A stretch of 64,000 nucleotides of DNA from Luscinia megarhynchos (taxonomy: Eukaryota > Chordata > Aves > Passeriformes > Turdidae): the NCBI GenBank assembly GCA_034336665.1, contig CM067564.1:41740975-41804974 (forward strand), written 5' to 3'. The notes under the pieces were generated by a model. The model saw only the letters and a list, made by a program, of their open reading frames with translations. It was not told where the DNA came from and did not search any database. Shown here one piece after another: positions 46,104 through 57,990 of this stretch. Every line of letters begins with the position of its first letter. Positions within the stretch are counted from its first letter, which is position 1. The position numbers were made by a program, and so were the translations under genes.

Positions 46104-46388
46104 GGAAGGGAAGGGAAGGGAAGGGGAAGGGAAGGGAAGGGGAAGGGAAGGGGAAGGGGAAGGGAAGGGAAGGGAAGGGGAAGGGGAAGGGAAGGGAAGG
46201 GAAGGGAAGGGAAGGGGAAGGGAAGGGAAGGGAAGGGAAGGGAAGGGAAGGGAAGGGAAGGGGAAGGGAAGGGAAGGGAAGGGAAGGGAAGGAAGGGAAG
46301 GGAAGGGAAGGGAAGGGAAGGGAAGGGAAGGGAAGGGAAGGGAAGGGAAGGGAAGGGGAAGGGAAGGGAAGGGAAGGGAAGGGAAGGG
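46104..46388. repeat. AAGGG pentanucleotide array (second)
   Basis: About 56 copies of GGGAA with scattered GGGGAA, the same motif and strand as 30298-30720. Confidence 0.97.
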
Positions 46389-46494
46389 GCGATGGCTCCT
46401 CAGTGGTGTCACACCTCGGTGTCACCCTTGGCTGAACCCACCAGGGATGGGCTGGGTGGAGGATCCATCCTGGGGATCCACCCTGGATCCATCC

Positions 46495-46755
46495 CAGAGA
46501 TCCATCCTGGATCCTCTCCATCCTCTCCATCCCCTCTATCCTCTCCATCCTCTCCATCCTCTGCATCCTCTGCATCCTCTGCATCCTCTGCATCCTCTCC
46601 ATCCTCTGCATCCTCTCCATCCTCTCCAGCCTCTCCATCCTCTCCAGCCTCTCCAGCCTCTCCAGCCTCTCCAGCCTCTCCAGCCTCTCCATCCTCTCCA
46701 TCCTCTCCAGCCTCTCCATCCTCTCCATCCTCTCCATCCTCTCCAGCCTCTCGTG
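46495..46755. repeat. CATCCTCTC 9-bp array
   Basis: About 28 copies of CATCCTCTC/CAGCCTCTC/CATCCTCTG. It reads as DGE/ERM repeats on the minus strand because 9 is a multiple of three; not coding. Confidence 0.95.
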
Positions 46756-46889
46756 CTCCCTCCTTGCCCCTGCTCTCAGAGGTGCTGCAGTCCCCGAGTC
46801 CCCAGAGCTGCTCTCTGTGACAGGAGCTGGGCTCTGGGGGCTCTGAGGGACAGAGGGCACAGCCAGGGGCTGCTGAGGGAAGGGCAGCA

Positions 46890-47140
46890 TTGAGAGCCAT
46901 GCAATAACTGAGGCTGGAAAAGCCTCAGAGCCCATCGAGTCCAAACCTCCCCAGCACTGCCAGGGCCACCACTGCCCCTGTCCCCAAGTGCCACCTCACA
47001 GGGCTGTGAGATCCCTGCAGGGATGGGCACTCCAACCTGTGCCAGGGCTGGCAGCCCTTCCCAGGAGGGAATTCCCCAAAATCCACCCTGCCCTCCCCTG
47101 GCCCAGCCTGAGGCTGTTCCCTCTCCTCCTGTCCCTGGTA
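46890..47140 (-). mobile_element. CR1 LINE 3' fragment (minus)
   Basis: GGCTGGAAAAGCCTCAGAGC then CCATCGAGTCCAAACC and later CCAGGGCTGGCAGCCCTTCC follow the reverse complement of an older CR1 3' region. Confidence 0.65.
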
Positions 47141-47695
47141 CAGAACCCCAAAGTGAGGTACAGGACCCCAAAGCAGGGTACAGGATCCCAAAGCAGGGTA
47201 CAGAACTCTTAACAGGGGGTACAGGACCCCAAACAGGGGGTACAGGACCCCAAAGTGAGGTACAGGACCCCAAAGCAGGGTACAGGAGGCTAAACAGGGG
47301 GTACAGGATCCCAAACAGGGGGTACAGGACCCCAAAGCAGGGTACAGGATCCCAAAGCAGGGTACAGGAGGCTAAACAGGGGGTACAGGACTCCAAAGTG
47401 GAGCACAGGACCCCAAAATTGGGTAAAGGACCCCAAATGAGGGGTACAGGACCCCAAAGTGGAGTACAGCACCCCAAAATTTGGTACAGGATCCCAAACA
47501 GGGGGTACAGGACCCCAAAGTGGAGCACAGGACCCCAAAATTGGGTACAGAACCCTAAACAGGGGGTACAGGGCCCCAAAGTGGAGTACAGGACCCCAAA
47601 GTGAGGTACAAGACCCCAAAATTGGGTATAGGACCCCAAACAGGGGGTACAGAACCCCAAAATTGGCTACAGGACCCTAAACAGGGGGCACAGGA
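47140..47695. repeat. CAGGACCCCAAA... 20-bp-class minisatellite
   Basis: About 27 copies of GGGGTACAGGACCCCAAAC and GTGAGGTACAGGACCCC variants, 19-21 bp. Confidence 0.94.
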
Positions 47696-47924
47696 CCCCG
47701 TGGCCAGGACACATTTGGGGCTGCAGCAGCGAGCAGAGCGGGGCAGCCCCGGTGCAGCGGGATCAGCACCCCCGTGCCAGGCTCTGCCAGGGCACTGCCA
47801 TGGCACCCTCATCCTCCTGGGCAGGGATGGAGGCCCAGGGGCTGCAGCACGAGCCACGGCAGCGACGGCACGGAAAGAACCGGAGCTGCTTCAGCACAGG
47901 GCAGGACTATAAATAATCAAGTTA

Positions 47925-48020
47925 TAAATTATAGAATCAGGGATTGGGTTCAGTGGGAAGGGACCTCAGAGCCCCTCAGTGCCACCCTGCCATGGCAGGG
48001 ACACCTCCCACAGTGCCCAG
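47925..48020 (-). mobile_element. CR1 LINE 3' end (minus)
   Basis: AGAATCAGGGATTGGGTTCA then GTGGGAAGGGACCTCAGAGC is the reverse complement of a CR1 terminus. Confidence 0.72.
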
Positions 48021-48285
48021 TGCCCCTGGAGGGGCTCCAGCAGAGCTGCAGAGGGGCTGGGGACAAGGACAGGGACAGGAGCAGGGAATGGCTCCCACTG
48101 CCACAGGGCAGGGCTGCTGGGATCTGGGGCAGGAATTGCTGCTGGGCTGGAATTGGCAGAGAATCCCTGGATCCCTGGCAGTGTCCCAGGAAAGGCTGGA
48201 GCAGCCTGGGATGGTGGGATTGGGATGGGATGGGATTGAAGGGCCATGGATCCCATCCCAAACCATTCTGGGATTCTGGGATCAA
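48020..48285 (+). mobile_element. CR1 LINE 3' end (plus)
   Basis: Contains GGATCCCTGGCAGTGTCCC and ends CAAACCATTCTGGGATTCTG, the CR1 3' terminus. Its 48030-48160 part is the reverse complement of 33110-33240. It lies back to back with the fragment to its left. Confidence 0.75.
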
Positions 48286-48479
48286 GGATGCTCAGAATCC
48301 ATCCCGAGGGATTTTTATGGAATTTGGGGATGGAAAAGAGAAGGGAGACCCTTCCTGGAGTCCTGAGATTCCCAGTGCAGCCCCCAGACCCCAAAATTCC
48401 TTCCTAGAGAGGAGCTGGGGTGGGGATGGATCCAATCCCGGGCTGGGAGAGCTGGGAATGGAGGGAATTCCCTGGCTGG

Positions 48480-48695
48480 GGGAGCTTGGGGTGGGAATTT
48501 GGGCAGGAATTGCTGCTGGGCTGGAATTGGCAGAGCAGCTGTGGCTGCCCCTGGATCCCAGGCTGGACACTGGGGCTGGAGCAGCTGGGACAGTGGGAGG
48601 TGTCCCTGCCCTGGCACTGCAGGGGTGGCACTGGGGGGCTCTGGGGTCCCTTCTATCCCAAACCATTCCACAATTTCATGATTCCAGCAGGAAGA
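48480..48695 (+). mobile_element. CR1 LINE 3' end (plus)
   Basis: GTGGCTGCCCCTGGATCCC, GTGTCCCTGCCCTGGCACTG and a terminal CCCAAACCATTCCACAATTT. It is the closest match to the reverse complement of 32990-33135. Confidence 0.75.
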
Positions 48696-48899
48696 ATCCC
48701 TGAATTCAGGCTATAACCTCTCTGGCCAGCCCCAGCCTGGCCCCAAACCCTCTGTGGGGTGAGCAGGGCAGGCAGGGCCTTTCCCCAGGAATTTTTGGGG
48801 GATCAGCCAGGCACGGGGCTGCCCCTTCCCGGGGGATTCATCACCCGGCAGTGCTCGGCCCAGTGCCCCCTGCCAGGGCTGCTGAGGAAATTGAGACAA

Positions 48900-48975
48900 A
48901 ATATCCCAAAATATCCCAAAATATCTCAAAATACCCCAAAATATCCCGAAATATCCCAAAATATCCCAAAATACC
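48900..48975. repeat. AAAATATCCC 10-bp array
   Basis: About eight copies. Confidence 0.95.
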
Positions 48976-49089
48976 CACTCCTTCCACAGATCTCTTGTGG
49001 TTTTCCCTTTGTCATTTCCCCACTGCTACAAACGCTGGAATTTGGAGAGAAATGAGCCCAAGAGCCCCAGGAGCTCCAGAAGAGCTGCT

Positions 49090-50330
49090 GCAGGGGGCTG
49101 AGATCCCTGAAAAGCTGTGCCAGCCCTGCCAGCACTGTCCCTGCTCCAGGGGACTCAGATCCCTGAAAAGCTGTGCCAGCACTGCCAGCACTGTCCCTGC
49201 TCCAGGGGACTCAGATCCCTGAAAAGCTGTGCCAGCACTGCCATGAGTGTCCCTGCTCCAGGGGACTCAGATCCCTGAAAAAGCTGTGCCAGCACTGCCA
49301 GCACTGTCCCTGCTCCAGGGGACTGAGATCCTAGCAAAGCTGTGCCAGCACTGCCATGAGTGTCCCTGCTCCAGGGGACTCAGATCCCTGAAAAAGCTGT
49401 GCCAGCACTGCCAGCACTGCCCCTGCTCCAAGGGACTCAGATCCCTGAAAAGCTGTGCCAGCACTGCCAGCACTGCCCCTGCTCCAGGGGGCTCAGATCC
49501 CTGAAAAGCTGTGCCAGCACTGCCAGCACTGTCCCTGCTCCAGGGGACTGAGATCCTGGCAAAGCTGTGCCAGCACTGCCATGAGTGTCCCTGCTCCAGG
49601 GGACTGAGATCCTGGCAAAGCTGTGCCAGCACTGCCATGAGTGTCCCTGCTCCAGGGGACTCAGATCCCTGAAAAGCTGTGCCAGCACTGCCAGCACTGT
49701 CCCTGCTCCAGGGGACTGAGATCCTGGCAAAGCTGTGCCAGCACTGCCATGAGTGTCCCTGCTCCAGGGGACTCAGATCCTGGCAAAGCTGTGCCAGCAC
49801 TGCCAGCACTGCCCCTGCTCCAGGGGACTCAGATCCCTGAAAAGCTGTGCCAGCACTGCCAGCACTGTCCCTGCTCCAGGGGACTCAGATCCCTGAAAAG
49901 CTGTGCCAGCACTGCCAGCACTGTCCCTGCTCCAGGGGACTGAGATCCCTGGCAAAGCTGTGCCAGCACTGCCATGAGTGTCCCTGCTCCAGGGGACTCA
50001 GATCCTGGCAAAGCTGTGCCAGCACTGCCAGCACTGCCCCTGCTCCAGGGAACTGAGATCCTGGCAAAGCTGTGCCAGCACTGCCAGCACTGCCCCTGCT
50101 CCAGGGGGCTCAGATCCCTGAAAAGCTGTGCCAGCACTGCCAGCACTGCCCCTGCTCCAGGGGGCTCAGATCCCTGAAAAGCTGTGCCAGCACTGCCAGC
50201 ACTGCCCCTGCTCCAGGGGACTCAGATCCCTGAAAAGCTGTGCCAGCACTGCCAGCACTGCCCCTGCTCCAGGGAACTCAGATCCCTGAAAAGCTGTGCC
50301 AGCACTGCCAGCACTGCCCCTGCTCCAGGC
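49090..50330. repeat. 56-bp minisatellite (AAGCTGTGCCAGCACTGCCA core)
   Basis: About 22 copies of a 56-bp unit: CTGAAAAGCTGTGCC, AGCACTGCCAGCACTG, TCCCTGCTCCAGGGGACTC, AGATCC. Variants: GCACTGCCATGAGTG, TGGCAAAGC for TGAAAAGC, GGGGGCTC. Confidence 0.96.
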
Positions 50331-51390
50331 CCCCAGGTTTCCAGGTTTTCCTGGATAAATCACGGCTCTGCTGCCGCAGGGCTCTCATCCCAAGCCCTGG
50401 AATTCATCCATGCCCAGCCTATGTGCCTCCCTCAGGAATGAACTGCCCAGGAAAAGGTGGAAATCACAGGGAAAAAAAAGGTGGATTTATGCTGAATATG
50501 CTCTGGCTGCTGGAATGCAGATCCTCAGCAGCAGGCACCTGCAACTGGGGTGCTGCATTCCAGGCATCCCAAACTGGGCCCTGGAATTGGGGGGTGCTCC
50601 TGGACACCCCAAATGGGGTATCTGGAATTGGGGGGTGCATCCTGGACACTCCCAAACTGGGCCTGGGGGGTGCATCCCAAGCCCTGCCACGGTTGGGAGA
50701 TGCTGGTTCAGGGCTGGTCCCAACTGAACCCGTGCAGCCCCCAGGACACCCCGCAGCCCCTGGAGCTCCCAGGCAGAGCTGCCCCATTCCCAGGGCTCCA
50801 GATTGATTCCAGCACAGCAGGGTCAGCCCAGGATCCGGCAGGGGATGTGCTCTGAGGGCCACGCTGCATTTTGGAATCCTGCAGCGTTTTGGCTGCTCTG
50901 CTCCCACGGAGAGGAAACGGGGTCAGCGCTGCTGGACAGGGATGCTCCGACCCAGGGCCCGCCTGAGGGACACGGGGACAGCAGGACATGCCTGTGCCGC
51001 CCGGATCCGTCACCGAGGGGACGGGGCAGGGCAGCTGGGGCCAGGCACGGCCATCTCGGGGCTCAGGAGGAGCCTCTGCACTGTCCCCGTGCCACCCGGA
51101 TCTCAGAGGACAAGCGACCCCCGAGGGACGCCGAGCAGGGCTGGCCCTACCGGCCCTCCCTGGCCCGGGTTTGGGGTCGCGTGGGAGGGAGGGGAGGGCA
51201 CTCACTCACTGCCCGCCCCTTTTGTCCCTGCTCCCGGCGGGTTTCGCTCCTCGGGATCCTCCCACACAGCCCCGGGGGCACCGGGACCGAGGGGTCGGGG
51301 CTGGGACGGGCAGGGATGGAGCGTGGGAGCAGAGACACCCAGGAGGGACGGGCAGGGATGGAATGTGGGAGCAGGGAGAGACACCCAGAA
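50331..51390. other. Unique SND1 intron
   Basis: Non-repetitive apart from GGGGTGCATCC words near 50590-50680. No exon seen. Confidence 0.5.
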
Positions 51391-51394
51391 AGGA

Positions 51395-54020
51395 TGGGGA
51401 GGGATGAAATGTGGGATCAGGGACCCCAGCAGGAACAGGCAGTGCTGAGTGTGGGATCAGGGACCCCAGCAGGAACAGGCACTGCTGAGTGTGGGATCAG
51501 GGACCCTGAGCAGGAACAGGCAGTGCTGAGTGTGGGGACCAGGGACCCCAGCAGGAACAGGCACTGCTGAGTGTGGGATCAGGGACCCCAGCAGGAACAG
51601 GCAGTGCTGAGTGTGGGATCAGGGACCCCCAGCAGGGACAGGCAGTGCTGAGTGTGGGATCAGGGACCCCAGCAGGGACAGGCAGTGCTGAGTGTGGGAT
51701 CAGGGACCCCAGCAGGAACAGGCACTGCTGAGTGTGGGATCAGGGACCCCAGCAGGGATGGGCAGTGCTGAGTGTGGGATCAGGGACCCCAGCAGGGACA
51801 GGCAGTGCTGAGTGTGGGATCAGGGACCCCAGCAGGAACAGGCACTGCTGAGTGTGGGATCAGGGACCCCAGCAGGAACAGGCAGTGCTGAGTGTGGGAT
51901 CAGGGACCCCAGCAGGGACAGGCAGTGCTGAGTGTGGGATCAGGGACCCCAGCAGGAACAGGCAGTGCTGGAGTGTGGGATCAGGGACCCCCAGCAGGAA
52001 CAGGCAGTGCTGAGTGTGGGATCAGGGACCCCCAGCAGGGACAGGCAGTGCTGAGTGTGGGATCAGGGACCCCAGCAGGGACAGGCAGTGCTGAGTGTGG
52101 GATCAGGGACCCCAGCAGGGACAGGCAGTGCTGAGTGTGGGATCAGGGACCCCAGCAGGGACAGGCAGTGCTGAGTGTGGGATCAGGGACCCCAGCAGGG
52201 ACAGGCACTGCTGAGTGTGGGATCAGGGACCCCAGCAGGGACAGGCACTGCTGAGTGTGGGATCAGGGACCCCAGCAGGGACAGGCACTGCTGGAGTGTG
52301 GGATCAGGGACCCCAGCAGGAACAGGCACTGCTGAGTGTGGGATCAGGGACCCCAGCAGGGACAGGGCACTGCTGAGTGTGGGATCAGGGACCCCTGCAG
52401 GGAACAGGCATGCGAGTGGGGACTGCAGGGAACAGACTGAGTGTGGGATCAGGGACCCCAGCAGGAACAGGCACTGCTGAGTGTGGGATCAGGGACCCCA
52501 GCAGGACAGGCACTGCGAATGTGGGATCAGGGACCCCAGCAGGGGACGACAGTGTGGGATCAGGGACCCCAGCAGGGACAGGCAGTGCTGAGTGTGGGAT
52601 CAGGGACCCCAGCAGGGACAGGCAGTGCTGAGTGTGGGATCAGGGACCCCCAGCAGGGAACAGGCACTGCTGAGTGTGGGATCAGGGACCCCAGCAGGGA
52701 TGAACCCCAGTGGGGACAGGGGCACCCTGAGGGTCAGGACCCCAGCAGGGACAGGCTGAGTGGGATCAGGGACCCCAGCAGGGACAGGCACTGCTGAGTG
52801 TGGGATCAGGGACCCCCAGCAGGAACAGGCAGTGCTGAGTGTGGGATCAGGGACCCCAGGAACAGGCACAGTGGGATCAGGGACCCCAGCAGGAATGGGC
52901 AGTGCTGAGTGTGGGATCAGGGACCCCAGCAGGGACAGGCAGTGCTGAGTGTGGGATCAGGGACCCCAGCAGGGACAGGCAGTGCTGAGTGTGGGATCAG
53001 GGACCCCAGCAGGAACAGGCAGTGCTGAGTGTGGGATCAGGGACCCCAGCAGGGACAGGCAGTGCTGAGTGTGGGATCAGGGACCCCAGCAGGAACAGGC
53101 AGTGCTGAGTGTGGGATCAGGGACCCCAGCAGGAACAGGCAGTGCTGAGTGGTGGGATCAGGGACCCCCAGCAGGAACAGGCAGTGCTGAGTGTGGGATC
53201 AGGGACCCCAGCAGGAACAGGCAGTGCTGAGTGTGGGATCAGGGACCCCAGCAGGAACAGGCAGTGCTGAGTGGGATCAGGGACCCCAGCAGGAACAGGC
53301 ACCAGTGCTGAGTGTGGGATCAGGGACCCCAGCAGGGACAGGCAGTGCTGAGTGTGGGACCAGGGACCCCAGCAGGGACAGGCAGTGCTGAGTGTGGGAT
53401 CAGGGACCCCAGCAGGAACAGGCAGTGCTGAGTGTGGGATCAGGGACCCCAGCAGGGAACAGGCACTGCTGAGTGTAGGGATCAGGGACCCCAGTGATGG
53501 AACAGGCAGTGCTGAGTGCAGGGATCAGGGACCCCAGGGACAGGCACTGCTGAGTGTGGGATCAGGGACCCCAGCAGGGACAGGCAGTGCTGAATGTGGG
53601 ATCAGGGACCCCAGCAGGAACAGGCAGTGCTGAGTGGGATCAGGGACCCCAGCAGGAACAGGCAGTGCTGAGTGTGGGATCAGGGACCCCAGCAGGGATA
53701 GGCAGTGCTGAATGTGGGATCAGGGACCCCAGCAGGAACAGGCAGTGCTGAGTGGGGATCAGGGACCCCAGCAGTGCTGAGTGTGGGATCAGGGACCCCA
53801 GCAGGGACAGGCAGTGCTGAGTGTGGGATCAGGGACCCCAGCAGGGACAGGCAGTGCTGAGTGTGGGATCAGGGACCCCAGCAGGAACAGGCACTGCTGA
53901 GTGTGGGATCAGGGACCCCAGCAGGGACAGGCAGTGCTGAGTGTGGGATCAGGGACCCCAGCAGGAACAGGCACTGCTGAGTGTGGGATCAGGGACCCCA
54001 GCAGGAACAGGCAGTGCTGC
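51395..54020. repeat. 40-bp minisatellite (TGAGTGTGGGATCAGGGACC + CCAGCAGG...)
   Basis: About 65 copies of a 40-bp unit ending CCAGCAGGAACAGGCAGTGC. Two two-state positions (GGAACA or GGGACA; CAGTGC or CACTGC) vary along the array. Indel-bearing units cluster at about 52360-52900 and 53440-53780. Confidence 0.97.
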
Positions 54021-54339
54021 ACGTGGGAGCAGCTCAGAGCCCAGCCCAGAGCCAGAGCTGCACCAGAGCTCCGAGCCCACCCGCACGTGACGGAGGAAGG
54101 AGGAAAAGCAGCTGCAGGAAAGTAGGACAGCGGGGCTGGGAGCCAGGGAAGAGTTTTGGAGGATGGAGCTGCCCCCCCCCGCGGGGCCTGGGACAGGGGA
54201 CACGCCACTGTCATTGTCACTGTCATTGTCACTGTCATTGCCACCATCCCTGCCAGCCCTGCCCTGCTCACAGGACACCCTGAGAGCCCCTCACCAACCC
54301 CGGGGGCTGAGCTGCACCAGCGGGTCTGGAGAAAAGGCA

Positions 54340-54535
54340 GCATGGATCCATGACCCATGGCACAGGCAGGATGGATCCATGATCCATGGCACAAACAGGA
54401 TGGATCCAGGACCATGGCACAGGCAGGATGGATCCATGATCCACCAGGACCCATGGCACAAACAGGATGGATCCATACCCATGGCACAGGCAGGATGGAT
54501 CCATATCCACAGCACAGGCAGGATCCAGGGGCCAG
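54340..54535. repeat. ATGGATCCATGATCCATGGC array, about 30 bp
   Basis: Six or seven copies of ATGGCACAGGCAGGATGGAT with CCATGATCC. Confidence 0.92.
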
Positions 54536-54954
54536 CTCCAGCCCCTGGCACAGCCCAGGTCACCTCCAGCACACCCACGGCGACACTGGGGCCGTGCCAG
54601 GCCATGCCACCCCTGTGCCAGGAGGGGCCCAGCCCCTCACCACCAAACCCTGCAGGTCCAGGGCAGCTCCTCCATGGAAAGCCCTTTCCAAGGGTCCCTG
54701 TGGCTTTGCCACTTGTCCTGGGAGCTCTGGGAGGTTCTGAGCTGCTCCCAGTGTCCCCAAGGATGGCCAGTGCCACCAGAGGGCAGGAACAGGAGCTGGG
54801 GAAGGGGCTGGGGGGTGCAGGAGCCAGCAAGGGACGCTGCCAATCCATCCCCCCTCCATCCCATCCATCCCTCACGTCTCCAAATGTCTGGCACCAAACC
54901 CAGCTGGTGCTAATGGAGGGGGAATATTCATGATTCCGACCGTGGGAGCGGCGC

Positions 54955-55235
54955 CGGCAGAGGTGCAGCAATGGGGGAGTTCCCACAAGAGAAATGCAGC
55001 AATGGGGGAGTTCCCACAAGAGAAATGCAGCAATGGGGGAGTTCCCACAAGAGAGGTGCAGCAATGGGGGAGTTCCCACAAGAGAAATGCAGCAATGGGG
55101 GAGTTCCCACAATAGAAATGCAGCAATGGGGGAGCTCCCACAAGAGAAATGCAGCAATGGGGGAGCTCCCACAAGAGAAATGCAGCAATGGGGGAGTTCC
55201 CACAAGAGAGGTGCAGCAATGGGGGAGTTCCCACT
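54955..55235. repeat. 31-bp minisatellite (GCAGCAATGGGGGAGTTCCC + ACAAGAGAAAT)
   Basis: Nine copies with very low divergence (AAATGC or GGTGC; GTTCCC or GCTCCC), suggesting recent expansion. Confidence 0.96.
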
Positions 55236-55299
55236 GATCCCACAGCTCCAATCCCCAAGTGCTGCCAGGGCTGGGGAGGCTCTGAGCTCCTGAGCAGAG

Positions 55300-55765
55300 A
55301 GGGATGGGTGACCAGGATGAGCAGAGAGGGATGGGTGTCCCAGGATAAACAGAGAGGGATGGGTGTCCCAGGTTAAACAGAGGGATGGGTGTCCAAGGAT
55401 AAACAGAAGGATGGGTGTCCCCAGGATAAACAGAGAGGGATGGGTGTCCCCAGGTTAAACAGAGGGATGGGTGTCCAAGGATAAACAGAAGGATGGGTGT
55501 CCCAGGATAAACAGAGAGGGATGGGTGTCCCAGGATAAACAGAGAGGGATGGGTGTCCCAGGATAAACAGAGAGGGATGGGTTGCCCAGGATAAACAGAG
55601 AGGGATGGGTGTCCCAGGATGAGCAGAGAAGGATGGGTGTCCCAGGATAAACAGAGAGGGATGGGTTGCCCAGGATAAACAGAGAGGGATGGGTGTCCCA
55701 GGATAAACAGAGAGGGATGGGTGTCCCAGGATGAGCAGAGAAGGATGGGTGACCAGGATAAACAA
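55300..55765. repeat. 28-bp minisatellite (AGGATAAACAGAGAGGGATG + GGTGTCCC)
   Basis: About 17 copies with short-unit variants lacking GAGA. Confidence 0.95.
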
Positions 55766-57285
55766 GAGCCTGGCCCCGCTGGGACCCCCTGTCACCCAGA
55801 ACAGGACTGGTGCCCGGGATGTGAGCCGGGGCCAGGCCCTGTGCCCGGAGCCCCCCTGCCCTGGCCATGGGCGGGGGGAGCTGCTCCTGTCCCCTCCCTG
55901 CCCCTCTGGGTGCTGGCAGCTCTGTCCCCAGCGTGCCCCGGGCCACAGGGCAGAGCCAGGGCGGTGCCGAGCCGGGAGCGGGCAGGGAGCCAGCAGGGCC
56001 GGTCGGCGCTGGAAGCAGCGCTCCGCTCCCGCGGCGCAGGGCCCCAGCATCAATTGCAGAGCTCAGCTCTGTGCCAGCAGCGGGGCTCTGCTCCAGCTCA
56101 GCGCGATTTCCCGAGCGCTGAGCAATCCCAGCGGCTCCCGAGGAGCTCGGAAGGTCACGGCTCCGCTCCCCCCGCGGCGTTTTCACTCCTCCAGCCGAGC
56201 GAGCAGCAGCCGGGGCTGGGCACGGGCCGGAGCTCGGGAGCAGCATCCCCGGGAACGCGAGCTGGCAGGAGCCTGCCTTCCCTCCGAGCGCCGGTGCCGC
56301 AACACCCGGCGGGAATTCCAGCGGAGGAAGCGCAGCTCGCAGCGGGTCCCGGCGCACCCCGGCTCTCGGGGACCGCTCAGCCCCGCGGCAGATCCGGGCT
56401 CGGAGCGGCAGATGGGCTGAGCCGGCCGGCTCCGAGCTGCTGCCTCGTGCAAAAGCTGCTCCCTAATTGCTGGCAAGCTCCAGCCCAGCTTGCCGGCCGG
56501 CTGCGGCTGCTCCAGCACCAGCCCGGCTCCTGCTGCCGCCGCGCCAGCGCTCGGGGCTGGATCTGCTCCCGTTCCGAGCTGCTGCTCCCTGAGCCGTGAG
56601 CCATTCCCTGCCCTGCCAGCAGCTGTAACCCGTTCAGGAGCCCCGCCGCGCAGCCCGGCCCGGAGCGAGCCCCGCACCCGGCGCTGGCAGCGGCTCCGCG
56701 CACCGAAAGCGCCGCGGGGCCAGAGCGGGCCGTGCCCTGCACCCCCCAGCCCGAATTTAACACCCCGCGCCGATTCAACACCGAGCGGCTGCTTTCCCGA
56801 GCAGGAACGACTCTGGCAGCCGCAGATGCAAGCGAATCACTTTTCCCGAATCACTTTTCCCGGCGCAGCGCTTGCTGCCCGGAGGGCACATTCCAGGTTC
56901 CCAGAACATGCTGACTGCGCTCGCTTCTCCCTGGAAGCGACTGCAGCTCCCATTAAATATTGATCCGGGAACTCCGGTGCCCCCGCGCCTCCTCTCCTCG
57001 GCTCTGCCAATATTTAGAATCCATTAAAGTCGGAGCAGGGGGTTTGGGCTCGGCCCCGGCCCCGCCGCCGAACCAGCTCGGTTACACGAGCGGCGGATGA
57101 GCCGCCGCGATCCCCGCAGCTCTAATCCAGCGGGAAGCGGGCCCGGATCACTTCACGGCTTTGTTCCTCGTTAATCTTTCATGCTCGCTGAGTGCGGAGC
57201 AATTTGTGTAGTACAAACCCTGCGCCACGAATCGCGGCCGCCACCTGCTCGGCGCTCCCAGGGGCCCGGCGAGGCGGGATGCGCC
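55766..57285. promoter_or_regulatory. CpG-rich unique block with AT-rich cores
   Basis: About 1.5 kb without tandem repeats. The right half (56930-57265) has CCCATTAAATATTGATCCG, CCAATATTTAGAATCCATTA, CCTCGTTAATCTTTCATGC and GGAGCAATTTGTGTAGTAC. It is among the most likely conserved non-coding elements here; no exon recognised. Confidence 0.35.
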
Positions 57286-57289
57286 GCCC

Positions 57290-57785
57290 TGGATTCACCC
57301 CTGCACCCCGGGAATGGACCCCTGCACCCCGAGAATGGCTCCTGCACCCTGCGAATGGCTCCTGCACCCCGGGAATGGCTCCTGCACCCCGGGAATGGCT
57401 CCTGCACCCCAGGAATGGCTCCTGAACCCCGGGAATGGCCCCTGCACCCCGAGAATGGCCCCTGCAGCCCGGGAATGGCTCCTGCACCCCGGGAATGGCT
57501 CCTGAACCCCGGGAATGGCTCCTGCACCGCCCTGGATTCATTCCTGCACCCCAAGAATGATTCCCTGCACCCCGAGAATGGCTCCTGCACCCCGAGAATG
57601 ATTCCGTGCACCGCCCTGGATTCACCCCCTGCATTCCAAGAATGATTCCCTGCACCCCAGGAACAGCTCCCTGCACCCCGGGAATGGCTCCTGCACTGCC
57701 CTGGATTCACTCCTGCACCCCAAGAAAGATTCCCTGCACCCAGGAATGGCTCCTGCACCCCAGGAACAGCTCCCTGCACCATCCT
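57290..57785. repeat. 20-bp minisatellite CCTGCACCCCGGGAATGGCT
   Basis: About 24 copies, with GCCCTGGATTCA inserts near 57285, 57530, 57612 and 57700 marking a larger repeat level. Confidence 0.95.
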
Positions 57786-57861
57786 CAGGGCACCCACAGC
57801 AACAGGCACAACAAGGGGGGCACACAGGGCCGAGCTGGGGATCACCCCACTCCTCCAGGAT

Positions 57862-57990
57862 CGCTACCAGGATTCATGGAACGGTTGGGTGGGAAGGGAC
57901 CTCAGGGACCCTCCAGTGCCACGGCAGGGACACCTCCCCGTGTCCAGCCTGGGATCCAGGGGCAGCCACAGCCTCGGCACGGCAGCCCTG
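57862..57990 (-). mobile_element. CR1 LINE 3' fragment (minus)
   Basis: GGAACGGTTGGGTGGGAAGG GACCTCAGGGACC, then GGCAGGGACACCTCCC and GGATCCAGGGGCAGCCACAG. Confidence 0.7.

Noticed and set aside
46409..46900. Acidic/basic low-complexity protein on the minus strand
   Set aside because: It arises from the 9-bp CATCCTCTC array; no other coding evidence.
49090..54020. CRISPR-like regular repeats (56-bp and 40-bp units)
   Set aside because: The units are contiguous tandem copies with no unique spacers, in a vertebrate intron; they are minisatellites.
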